A stretch of DNA of 17,401 nucleotides from Prevotella sp. UBA2850 (GTDB lineage Bacteria; Bacteroidota; Bacteroidia; Bacteroidales; Bacteroidaceae), in contig DEFO01000060.1 of assembly GCA_002350805.1 (NCBI GenBank), forward strand, positions 1-17,401. Direction: 5' to 3'. Below are positions 1 through 6,765 of this stretch, one piece after another. The notes beneath the pieces are model-generated. The model searched no databases. It saw only the letters and a list, made by a program, of their open reading frames with translations, and had not been told where the DNA came from. The number at the start of each line of letters is the position of its first letter. The stretch's first letter is position 1. The translations under genes and the position numbers were made by a program.

Positions 1-417
1 GGTAGAAATGATACACCGGCTGGTTGCTGCTGTCGAAAGTAATATATCCACCTTCTACGAAAATCCTCCTCAACGTGCCGTTCTCGTAGATGCAGTTGCC
101 GCAATAGTCGATAACGTCTGTATAGGGAATCTCCTCCTCCTCTTCCTCAACAAGCTCCTTTTCTTCCTCCTCATCGCCCACCGACATCAGATGGGTATCA
201 GGAAGACGAAAACCAGTCAATTCCTCCTCATCATCTCCAGGAATCTCTGTTAATTCCTCACCGACATAATAACCCTTGCGGAGCAGTGTCCCCGCAGCGT
301 CATACGTATAGTGGATATAAGAACCGTCCATAAACAATGTTTCTTTTGGCAAATTTAGCAAATTATACGTAATGCGCGAAATATTCTTGTTTTAATCTTT
401 CGTCAGGTTACTGTCGC
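1..417 (-). pseudogene. Rhs/YD-repeat core fragment, runs off left edge
   Basis: Reading the minus strand from about 417 gives SDSNLTKD, a TAA stop (392-394), then NKNISRITYNLLNLPKETLF, a YTYDAAG motif and later DYCGNCIYENG and EGGYITF. This is the usual Bacteroidota Rhs core order (NLTKDLNKNIS, then NLPxxxxF, then YTYDAAG, then DYxGNxIYENG). The stop falls where the family normally has Leu (DLNKN), so one base change explains it. An acidic Glu/Asp-rich stretch of about 40 residues sits between the YD motif and the DYCGN motif, a part of the core that varies between members. The first in-frame Met after the stop is at 331. No signal peptide or N-terminal repeats precede the fragment, and its upstream end overlaps the end of the 408-983 lipoprotein gene. 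It is probably a dead remnant or a displaced tail. The rest of the reading frame lies outside the window. Confidence 0.75.
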
Positions 418-983
418 TCCATTTTTACATGTAATCCATCACTACAACTTATTGATGCCAAATCTATCAACAGATGGATTAGGCTGTCTTGAGCAGATTC
501 TACAGAGTTATGATAATAGGTGCAATATGTACAGCCATTAATCATCAGAACCGCAGCTATTGCATCTTTATCTAAGCCATTGTAGAAAACGTTCTTAGAT
601 GAAATTTCACTCTTCAATCTAACAATCTCATTATAATCTTCTTTTGTCAGACCAAATCTGTGTCTAAAAGGTTCCTGCATGTGTCTTCCTATTATTTCGT
701 TTGATGTGTTATCAAAAACAACATCACGGAAATACAGCTTTTTTGAAATAAATAATGAAGAACCAGGAGACATCTTCTCGCAATTCTCTATTTTATAACT
801 TGCAATATCAGACCCCATACCATATGCCATGCTCATTATTCCTGAATCATTTACTTCAATATAGCAATGTCCAGAAGAGCTCATTGTTGGGAAAACATAA
901 CATGCACAAACTATATTACTATCATCATCACAACCCAATAGCAGAGCACAGAAAATGACAAATAGTACATTTTTTGCCTTCAT
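408..983 (-). CDS. small lipoprotein of unknown function in the Rhs locus
   Basis: A 191-aa protein starting MKAKNVLFVIFCALLLGC, a short signal peptide ending in a clear lipobox (LLGC), so it is probably an acylated envelope protein. The start at 983 is preferred over the longer frame beginning at 1034 because it opens directly with the signal peptide and has AAGGA about 7 nt upstream. The mature part is rich in Cys (CACYVF, NGCTYCTYY) and has no recognised catalytic motif. Its last codons overlap the start of the Rhs core fragment by about 10 bp, so it sits where immunity or accessory genes sit in Rhs loci. An immunity or accessory role is inference from position only. A promoter lies at 1248-1280. 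Confidence 0.7.
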   Translation of the reverse strand: MKAKNVLFVIFCALLLGCDDDSNIVCACYVFPTMSSSGHCYIEVNDSGIMSMAYGMGSDIASYKIENCEKMSPGSSLFISKKLYFRDVVFDNTSNEIIGRHMQEPFRHRFGLTKEDYNEIVRLKSEISSKNVFYNGLDKDAIAAVLMINGCTYCTYYHNSVESAQDSLIHLLIDLASISCSDGLHVKMERQ

Positions 984-1247
984 ATTTAATCCTTGTATTT
1001 TCATGATGCACTTGTGGTAATTTGTTTTCAGCAATAAATTGCGGTTCTTGTAATCACTTTACCCGGCAACAATAGTTCATTCCACCGCTCCTTTCGGAGC
1101 ACAAGAATGTCGAGAGAGAATTGGCCATTCCGCTCTTGCCGAACGGAAACGCCATCGTTCTAACACCGCCGTATGCCTCAGACGATATTATATTTATGTA
1201 TCTAGATTGGTCTGCCATAGTATCATGTGCGGTTTCCGTAATACATC

Positions 1248-1280
1248 GCAAAGATACATTATTATTCCATTCCTGCAAAA
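1248..1280 (-). promoter_or_regulatory. Bacteroidota-type promoter for the 408-983 lipoprotein gene
   Basis: On the minus strand a TTTTG box (1276-1280) is followed after exactly 19 bp by TATCTTTGC (1248-1256), a full match to the TTTG / TAnnTTTG promoter of this phylum. Transcription would start near 1242 and leave a leader of about 260 nt before the start codon at 983. The 984-1247 interval holds no convincing gene or RNA family. Together with the headless YD copy at 1326-1420 this accounts for the 437-bp gap between the two lipoprotein genes. Confidence 0.6.
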
Positions 1281-1325
1281 TATTTTCCATATAAAATGGA
1301 ACTCGCGAACAGGGAAATGTGTGTT

Positions 1326-1420
1326 CACACGGTTACCAACTGCATCAAAAGCGTACCCCACTCTGACCTGAGCGAGACAGAGTGAGGGCACGACAAATAG
1401 CAGGTTTAAAATGATTTCTT
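1326..1420 (-). pseudogene. headless copy of signal-peptide/YD-repeat segment (copy A)
   Basis: The minus strand reads KEIILNLLFVVPSLCLAQ, then VRVGYAFDAVGNRV: a signal peptide and first YD motif nearly identical to the ORF at 3242-3460. It has no start codon. Where the other copy has ATGGGC, this one runs into the 3' end of the FKBP gene, and the FKBP stop codon lies on the junction. After GNRV the similarity to the other copy ends and the frame soon degenerates. This is best read as a recombination scar, not a gene. Confidence 0.7.
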
Positions 1421-2088
1421 TACGAGCTATGAGGGGCAGCAGGTTTGATAATTCTCAACAACGTAACATCAAAGACCAGCGTACTATAGGCAGGTACACC
1501 CCATTCTGGCACATTGCGCAAACCAAAACCAAGCTGATAAGGAATGTAAATGAGCCATCGGTCGCCCACATGCATGTGTTGCAATGCCGTTGCGAGACCA
1601 TCAACAACAAGGGGATAAGCGTCGGCTCTTGCATCCACGGACGTTAATGGTATCCATCCTCTCACATCTCCTTTGACTTGCATATATAATGGAGTGCCGA
1701 CCTCTTGCTCTTCCTTTTCTCCAAAATAGGTGTTCAGAAACACATATCCATTTGAATGATACGCTGTTGGCATCAAAGAGCCTTTTACCTGCAAACAAAC
1801 AGAATCCGTATAGAGAGGACTTACAGTTTGTCCACTTTCGCTCGTTACTTTCACTACAACATGATCTTCCGGTAGCGAAGAGCTGTCGAGCGACCATTTC
1901 AAGAATGTTTTCCATTGCCCGTCAGCAACACTTTGTTCCGTAGTCGCTTTCTCATAAATGGCATGGAAGTATTCCTCGTTCTTCTCTTTCCAGTCAGCAA
2001 ACTCGCTCTCTTCCTCCTCAGATTCAGAACATGAGCATACAATAACTGACATCAACGCTAAAAGAAAAAGTAATTCTGTTTTTTTCAT
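1420..2088 (-). CDS. FKBP-type peptidyl-prolyl isomerase-like lipoprotein
   Basis: A 222-aa protein with signal peptide MKKTELLFLLALMSVIVCSC (lipobox VCSC) followed by an acidic Ser/Glu linker, so it is probably acylated and in the periplasm or outer membrane. The C-terminal half carries FKBP-fold signatures: VVDGLATALQHMHVGDRW, then IYIPYQLGFG, then PAYSTLVFDVTLLRI, corresponding to the GW..AL..M..G, IP..L.YG and IP..s.LvFdVeLl of the family. The fold call is firm. Activity is uncertain because the first strands are divergent and several aromatic pocket residues cannot be placed by eye. An alternative Met lies four codons upstream at 2100. The gene follows the 330-aa lipoprotein gene across a hairpin. 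Its stop codon coincides with the start of copy A, so its 3' flank was created by rearrangement. It could be a general envelope foldase or one tied to Rhs export. Confidence 0.8.
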   Translation of the reverse strand: MKKTELLFLLALMSVIVCSCSESEEEESEFADWKEKNEEYFHAIYEKATTEQSVADGQWKTFLKWSLDSSSLPEDHVVVKVTSESGQTVSPLYTDSVCLQVKGSLMPTAYHSNGYVFLNTYFGEKEEQEVGTPLYMQVKGDVRGWIPLTSVDARADAYPLVVDGLATALQHMHVGDRWLIYIPYQLGFGLRNVPEWGVPAYSTLVFDVTLLRIIKPAAPHSS

Positions 2089-2114
2089 CGAATATTTCAT
2101 TATAATATATAATA

Positions 2115-2143
2115 CTCCATAGGCTTAGAAATAACCTATGGAG
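2115..2143 (-). terminator. intergenic hairpin between two lipoprotein genes
   Basis: A perfect 9-bp inverted repeat (CTCCATAGG at 2115-2123, CCTATGGAG at 2135-2143) with an 11-nt loop, 12 bp past the stop of the 330-aa lipoprotein gene on the minus strand. It is followed by an AT-rich stretch, not a clean T-run, so it may be a weak terminator or an mRNA-processing or stability hairpin in an operon. Confidence 0.5.
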
Positions 2144-2155
2144 AATCTTTAATCG

Positions 2156-3148
2156 TTATTCTTCATAAAAAGGATCCAGAGTAAAATTATATTGCAAAGT
2201 ATGTCCTATCCCGCGATAATCCAACTTAACATCTGCATCGATTCCTGGAGCTATATATGAATAGTTATCAGTCATTGAGAAAGGCCTTTTGTATACCTTG
2301 GGTAGGTCAATATAATAATCATGAGATGAATCGTTTGTATGAGAATCTAAAAGCGTAACAAGTTGCCCATCTGCAAGATTAAAACGAGCATCTATTCCTA
2401 CAAAACTAACATAATTTGTCCAACCCAACCATGTCTTTTTCCTAAAAGAAATTTCTATATGTAAACCATATTGATGGTATTTCCCAAGTTGCCCATCTTC
2501 ATATTCCCCTGTATATCTTCTTTGACATTTCAACCGAATCTTTTTGCCATTCTCGTGATACCATTCAGAATCATACTCATCACCTGCTGGGGTTCCTGCA
2601 ACCCTTTTCCTTCCTACTTTATTCTGAGTTTCGTTTAAAGAATACATAGCCCGATGAAGTTCCTGCAGTTGAGAGTAGTTATGAATGTCTTTTAAATCTA
2701 CCTCCACTCCTGAAATTAGAACTTTTCCCTTTTTATTTAAAAGTTTTGCCACATATTTATCAATTACAGGCAAATAAGGGCCTACGTCATCACGGAAAAA
2801 AGGGAAAAACAAAGTTTCTCCATATTTACTATAATACGTTTTAAATGCCTCCTCTGACTCGTCGAGTTTTTCTGCCTCCAGTAATGCCTCTTCAAATTCA
2901 TCGGACAGAGAGTGGAAATTACCATAATTCTCATTCAGCCACTCTTGCTGTGTGTTGCAATCCATCTTTTTTAATGCACTTACAACTTGATCAAAGTCTG
3001 CTTTGCTAGCAAAACTTAAAATACTGTCATTTGTATCGAGTGATAATTCGCTCTTATTAATGAGTTCATCACTATCTCCAATAATGACATCATTGCTGCA
3101 AGCCTCAAATAAACATGGTAGAATTGCAGCTAAAATATACTTTTTCAT
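2156..3148 (-). CDS. 330-aa lipoprotein of unknown function
   Basis: Opens MKKYILAAILPCLFEACSND, a lipoprotein-type signal with lipobox FEAC. The N-terminal half is acidic and helical (for example SLSDEFEEALLEAEKLDESEEAF). The C-terminal half looks like a beta-rich domain (WYHENGKKIRLKCQRRY, then YGLHIEISFRKKTWLGW). The layout resembles Bacteroides lipoproteins of the DUF4848 type, but this is a weak impression from memory and not a firm assignment. No catalytic motif was seen. The gene lies between the two YD-head copies in the Rhs locus and is followed by the FKBP lipoprotein gene after 67 bp with a hairpin. No strong promoter is visible upstream; a poor TTG / TTAATTTG pair near 3200-3240 is possible. 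Confidence 0.7.
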   Translation of the reverse strand: MKKYILAAILPCLFEACSNDVIIGDSDELINKSELSLDTNDSILSFASKADFDQVVSALKKMDCNTQQEWLNENYGNFHSLSDEFEEALLEAEKLDESEEAFKTYYSKYGETLFFPFFRDDVGPYLPVIDKYVAKLLNKKGKVLISGVEVDLKDIHNYSQLQELHRAMYSLNETQNKVGRKRVAGTPAGDEYDSEWYHENGKKIRLKCQRRYTGEYEDGQLGKYHQYGLHIEISFRKKTWLGWTNYVSFVGIDARFNLADGQLVTLLDSHTNDSSHDYYIDLPKVYKRPFSMTDNYSYIAPGIDADVKLDYRGIGHTLQYNFTLDPFYEE

Positions 3149-3241
3149 TTTTAATTAGTTTAAAATAAATTAATGTATAAAACTTGTTTTAGACTTTTAC
3201 TTTGTTCCAAATTAAATAATGCACCATATCTGCACCATGTG

Positions 3242-3460
3242 TCAAGAGCAGGGGACTCTGTGTTCATTCTTGGCAAGCATGTCGTTATAGACTCTGGCCT
3301 TCTGTATGCTTTGTGGCTGTTTCTTAGCGGCCAACATGTTCATTACGATGGTACGGCTGATGCGATTACCTGCTGCATCATAAGCGTACCCCACTCTGCT
3401 CTGAGCGAGACAGAGTGAGGGTACGACAAATAGCAGGCTTAAAATGATATATTTGCCCAT
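3242..3460 (-). pseudogene. truncated signal-peptide/YD-repeat ORF (copy B)
   Basis: A 72-aa frame beginning at ATG 3460 with signal peptide MGKYIILSLLFVVPSLCLAQ, then SRVGYAYDAAGNRISRTIVM, then a basic tail that stops after HRVPCS. Small secreted proteins opening with YDAAGNRISRTIV occur at the head of Rhs loci in Bacteroides and Prevotella and normally continue much further. Here the frame ends shortly after the motif, so it is probably a truncated remnant, although it could still be translated and secreted. The start gives a normal signal peptide; the upstream in-frame Met at 3517 would not. It follows the DUF3244-like gene after 35 bp in the same direction. Confidence 0.6.
3366..3457 (-). 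repeat. direct repeat partner of 1326-1420 (YD head duplication)
   Basis: About 92 bp here and at 1326-1420 match at close to 90% by eye. They cover the signal peptide and YDAAGNR region in the same orientation, about 2.04 kb apart. The block between the end of copy B and the start of copy A contains the 330-aa and FKBP lipoprotein genes. Direct repeats in this arrangement would allow deletion or amplification of that block by homologous recombination. Confidence 0.75.
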
Positions 3461-3495
3461 GAGTAGTAAAGAAATCAATAGATGTAATATTCGAA

Positions 3496-3864
3496 TTAGA
3501 TGGTTATCATACCCCAAAAGCAGAAATTCCCAACAAGAAGTTCTAACTTACAGGTAGAACCTATACTGGGCAACTGCAATGTATTAGTGCCAGCCACAAC
3601 GGGAATAGAATATATAAGCATCCCATTCTTACGGAGCTGCAACACATAGTCGGCTCCTATACCTATTATATATAAAGTATGCCCACATTTGACAACTGTT
3701 GGGGGCATTGGAGGAGTTCGTTTGATAGGATTCCCTCCTAAATGTGTATCATCAATGCATTCTGTGCTAAGAGGAACATTCTCTTGTTCTTCTTCATTTA
3801 CATCATCTGCCCAGCATCCTAAGACAGGAAGGAGAAGCAACATAATTAACAAAAGTTTTTTCAT
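3496..3864 (-). CDS. DUF3244-like small secreted protein
   Basis: A 122-aa protein. MKKLLLIMLLLLPVLGCWAD is a signal peptide; the LLPVLGC segment also reads as a possible lipobox, so it may be acylated. The mature C-terminal part (GHTLYIIGIGADYVLQLRKN, then GMLIYSIPVVAGTNTLQLPS, ending LELLVGNFCFWGMITI) has the pattern of DUF3244 proteins: an Ig-like beta sandwich with VYS...GTT..LPS...G.Y.l.l..G...F.G.I. Family role is unknown; members often sit beside TPR regulators in Bacteroides. Here it lies 141 bp downstream of the TPR/HTH sensor gene on the same strand, matching that pairing. A TATCTTTGC promoter box sits at 3890-3898, so it probably has its own promoter. The start at 3864 is chosen over 3906 because it begins the signal peptide. 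Confidence 0.7.
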   Translation of the reverse strand: MKKLLLIMLLLLPVLGCWADDVNEEEQENVPLSTECIDDTHLGGNPIKRTPPMPPTVVKCGHTLYIIGIGADYVLQLRKNGMLIYSIPVVAGTNTLQLPSIGSTCKLELLVGNFCFWGMITI

Positions 3865-3889
3865 ATCTTTGACATTTTTAGTTTGCTTG

Positions 3890-3898
3890 GCAAAGATA
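3890..3898 (-). promoter_or_regulatory. -7 box upstream of the DUF3244-like gene
   Basis: TATCTTTGC on the minus strand, 25 bp upstream of the start codon at 3864, matches TAnnTTTG. No good TTTG box lies 19 bp further upstream, so the promoter may be weak or activator-dependent, for example on the adjacent TPR/HTH protein (inference). The 3979-4004 stretch beyond it has three ACAC motifs about 10 bp apart that might be a binding site. Confidence 0.45.
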
Positions 3899-4005
3899 TG
3901 AAACAAACTGGCATATATGCACTTGAAAAGTATAAAATTTCAGCGGGTAATTTTTATAACAGTTTGAAAATTAAAACATTACACAATTTTTACACGTTTT
4001 ACACA

Positions 4006-5769
4006 TTATGCTAAATTCATGATGTTGAAATTGAATCTCTTTGCAGATTTGTTCTCTGCAAACATTTTTTCATTCATACGCTCACGACGATTAGTCAGTA
4101 CTTGCGAAGAAATACCCAATAGCGATGATATTTCTGACATTAGGAAACGCAGATAGATTAGAACACATATTTTCCGACCATCGGTATACTGATCTACATT
4201 CAGTGCCTCTATTTTCGAAATAAAAATCGGACATTCTTTATCAACAACACTAAATAGATTTTTCCATTCTCCGTATGATGGAGTAATACCTACGGTTGCC
4301 ATTTTATGAAAGTTAACAACAATAGGATGCTTTAGAACATTATCTTTCAATCGCCAGTTAGTTGGTTCTTTGCGATCTTCTTGATAGGAGGAGAGCTGGT
4401 TTTCAAGTTGCTTGATTTGCAGCTGTTTCTCGTTGATTAATGTTTCGTTGCAGGCGCTTTCCTCTTTTAAAGCCTTTAGCTGAGATTTAGCGGCTTCATA
4501 TTCCATCAGCCCAAAGACATAGTCGGCATGAACTATAGCGAGGTTCCTACGCCGTTCCCACTTTACATAAAGTATAGTTATCAGTGCGATAACAATAACT
4601 ATCACGAGTCCAAGCACAGCCATAAGGAAAAAGTATCGTGCCTTTTGAGCTTCTTTTGTCTTTTTTTCTGCTACTAGCTGATTGCGGTTATAATTGTACA
4701 AGTTTTGTATTCTACTCAGTTCGTCTGTCGCTTGGCGTATAACAGTAGAGTCGTTTGCTTGATTATATAATTCTGCATATTTGAATGAAGAATCTGCCAA
4801 ATGAATATTTTGATACAATTTGAACAGTCCACGAAATGCAGAAACACGGTAGTAAATATTAGGTGTTGAACCCAACACATGATGTAAATAATATAAAGCA
4901 GAATCAACTTGTCCTTTAAGCTGATAATATTGTCCCTTCATAGCATAAAGGGCTATCTCTTTATGCCTTTTTAGCGATGGGTTTGCTTCTTTGAGTATAG
5001 CAGATTCATAAAGTCTAATGTTTTTGCTTGCTTTTTCGAAATCTTGATGCTTCATTGAAACCTTAATTGCTGGTGCCAGTGCAAAGATTGCAGACAACGT
5101 GTCGCCATGGCGAGCATACAACTTGCTGGCATGCTCGCTGAAAAAAAGCACACTATCTTCATTACCTAGCAAGTGGTAAGAACTAATCCTGGCCTCAATA
5201 CTATTGATGGCTGTAAGTGTGTCGTGTGCCTTATAAGAATAACAACACATTTTGTCAAGCTCAGCCAAAGCATTGAGCGGAAGATTTTGACTTTGAAACA
5301 AATCTGCCATTTGCCCATAGACACGGGCTAGTGTTTTGTAATCACAATCAGCACGCAGGGTATCAGCATATTCGGTAGCATCCTGGTAGCACTGGATGGC
5401 CTGCGGTGCCTCGCCCATGTCGCGGTAGATACAACCCAGCAGATAGTGGGCTTGCATGCGCTCGTTGCTGTTGCCGTGGTGGTCATAGTAGCTTACAACC
5501 TCACTGAAAGTGGTGTCGGAGGGCAACTGTCCATAGGTCTTGTTCAGTACACTGGCCATGAGCAGGCGGTAGCGCATGGTAAGTCGACGGACATTCTTTT
5601 GTTCTACCTGTGGACGGATGCTATCTAAATGGCTGCGAGCAGAGTCGGCATGGGTGTCGAGCAGGCTCTCAGCAGTATCAAGCAAGGATTGCTCGCTGCT
5701 GATGTCGTTGCAGGCAGACATCAGACAGAATGCTATGAGCAGGAGTACAGTATATAGACGTTTCATCAT
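4006..5769 (-). CDS. membrane-bound TPR sensor with C-terminal HTH
   Basis: A 587-aa protein from ATG 5769 (MMKRLYTV...; 5766 is equally possible). The N-terminus is a signal segment with a lipobox-like CLMSAC. Residues about 30-360 are helical TPR-like repeats (MQAHYLLGCIYRDMGEAPQA; YYQLKGQVDSALYYLHHVLG). A hydrophobic segment at about 380-403 (FLMAVLGLVIVIVIALITIL) is followed by basic residues, a coiled coil at about 420-465, and a C-terminal region ICVLIYLRFLMSEISSLLGI followed by SSQVLTNRRERM, which looks like the helix-turn-helix typical of these Bacteroidota TPR proteins. Predicted layout: periplasmic TPR sensor, one membrane span, cytoplasmic DNA-binding end. Such proteins commonly neighbour DUF3244 and Rhs genes, so it probably controls the operon downstream of it. 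Ligand and targets are unknown. Confidence 0.8.
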   Translation of the reverse strand: MMKRLYTVLLLIAFCLMSACNDISSEQSLLDTAESLLDTHADSARSHLDSIRPQVEQKNVRRLTMRYRLLMASVLNKTYGQLPSDTTFSEVVSYYDHHGNSNERMQAHYLLGCIYRDMGEAPQAIQCYQDATEYADTLRADCDYKTLARVYGQMADLFQSQNLPLNALAELDKMCCYSYKAHDTLTAINSIEARISSYHLLGNEDSVLFFSEHASKLYARHGDTLSAIFALAPAIKVSMKHQDFEKASKNIRLYESAILKEANPSLKRHKEIALYAMKGQYYQLKGQVDSALYYLHHVLGSTPNIYYRVSAFRGLFKLYQNIHLADSSFKYAELYNQANDSTVIRQATDELSRIQNLYNYNRNQLVAEKKTKEAQKARYFFLMAVLGLVIVIVIALITILYVKWERRRNLAIVHADYVFGLMEYEAAKSQLKALKEESACNETLINEKQLQIKQLENQLSSYQEDRKEPTNWRLKDNVLKHPIVVNFHKMATVGITPSYGEWKNLFSVVDKECPIFISKIEALNVDQYTDGRKICVLIYLRFLMSEISSLLGISSQVLTNRRERMNEKMFAENKSAKRFNFNIMNLA

Positions 5770-5773
5770 ATCT

Positions 5774-5782
5774 GCAAAGATA
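5774..5782 (-). promoter_or_regulatory. -7 box of the TPR sensor gene, near-leaderless
   Basis: TATCTTTGC on the minus strand ends only 4 bp before the ATG at 5769, so the predicted transcription start is at or very near the start codon. A TTTG box at the expected distance is not visible. Confidence 0.5.
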
Positions 5783-5825
5783 CAACTTTTTTGCGGAAGC
5801 TTCTTCATTTATCAAAATAAATATG

Positions 5826-5834
5826 TACCTTTGC
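5826..5834 (+). promoter_or_regulatory. -7 box of the PfkB kinase gene, near-leaderless
   Basis: TACCTTTGC ends 4 bp before the ATG at 5839. With the opposite box at 5774-5782 this makes a compact divergent promoter region. The -33 element is weak (no TTTG at 19-20 bp). Confidence 0.55.
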
Positions 5835-5838
5835 CCAC

Positions 5839-6714
5839 ATGAAAGATATATGTTGTATAGGGCATATTACGCTCGACAAGATTATTACGCCCGAACATGA
5901 GTTTGAGCAGAACGGCGGCACATCGTTCTATTTTGCCTACGGCATGAACCAACTGCCGCCGAAAGTGAGTTTCCAGCTGGTCACGGCCATGGCCGGGAAA
6001 GACATGAAGGCTGTCGACGACATGCGGCGCGCGGGCATTGATGTGATTTGCCACCAAAGCCGCGAGACCGTGTTCTTCGAGAATAAATACGGCCACAACC
6101 AGAACAACCGCACACAGAAGGTGCGCGCCAAGGCCGACCCGTTCACGGTGAGCCAGCTGCAAGGGCTGGAGGCACGCGTGTTTCATCTGGGCACTTTGCT
6201 AGCCGACGACTTCTCGCCCGAGGCCGTGAAGTATCTTTCTGAGCGCGGCCGCGTGAGCATCGACGTGCAGGGCTATCTGCGCGAGGTGCGCGGCGAGGAC
6301 GTGTTTGCCATCGACTGGCGCGACAAACTGGCCGTGCTGAAGCATACCGACATACTGAAACTCAACGAACACGAGATGGAGGTGGTGACGGGACTGACCA
6401 ATCCGCGCGAGGTGGCACGGCGCATTGCCGACTGGGGCGTGCGCGAGGTGGTCATCACGCTGGGCAGCTACGGCTCGCTCATCTATGCCGACGGCCACTA
6501 CTACGAGATACCGGCATACACGCCACGGCAGGCTGTTGACGCCACAGGCTGCGGCGACACCTATTCTACGGGCTATCTGTATTGTCGCGCCCAAGGCATG
6601 AACTATCTGGAGAGCGGTAAGTTTGCCGCAGCCATGTGTACCCTGAAACTGGAGCACAGCGGACCCTTCGACGGTTCCATCGACGACATCCAGCGGCTGG
6701 TCGAGGCCGGATAG
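5839..6714 (+). CDS. PfkB-family carbohydrate kinase
   Basis: A 291-aa cytoplasmic kinase of the ribokinase/PfkB family, predicted to phosphorylate a sugar or nucleoside hydroxyl with ATP. MKDICCIGHITLDKI is the usual first strand, NGGTSFYFA (about 25-33) fits the substrate-binding Gly motif, and VDATGCGDTYSTGYLY carries PfkB signature 2 with D240 as the predicted catalytic base and GCGD as the anion hole. LNEHEMEVVTG (about 175-185) matches the N-E-x-E motif for Mg/phosphate binding. Length is normal to slightly short for the family. The sugar specificity cannot be read from the sequence. The helicase gene follows after 51 bp on the same strand with no obvious promoter, so the two may be co-transcribed. 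Codon use is GC-rich, unlike the AT-rich Rhs region just upstream. Confidence 0.88.
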   Translation: MKDICCIGHITLDKIITPEHEFEQNGGTSFYFAYGMNQLPPKVSFQLVTAMAGKDMKAVDDMRRAGIDVICHQSRETVFFENKYGHNQNNRTQKVRAKADPFTVSQLQGLEARVFHLGTLLADDFSPEAVKYLSERGRVSIDVQGYLREVRGEDVFAIDWRDKLAVLKHTDILKLNEHEMEVVTGLTNPREVARRIADWGVREVVITLGSYGSLIYADGHYYEIPAYTPRQAVDATGCGDTYSTGYLYCRAQGMNYLESGKFAAAMCTLKLEHSGPFDGSIDDIQRLVEAG

Positions 6715-6765
6715 GCAATTCTTCTTTCAACCCCATTCACCCCAACAACAGTTGCAAGGGCTTCT

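Noticed and set aside
984..1034. Longer start for the 191-aa lipoprotein
   Set aside because: It would place about 17 residues before the signal peptide; the start at 983 has a better ribosome site.
1054..1290. 78-aa minus-strand frame
   Set aside because: It covers the promoter at 1248-1280 and has no recognisable protein features.
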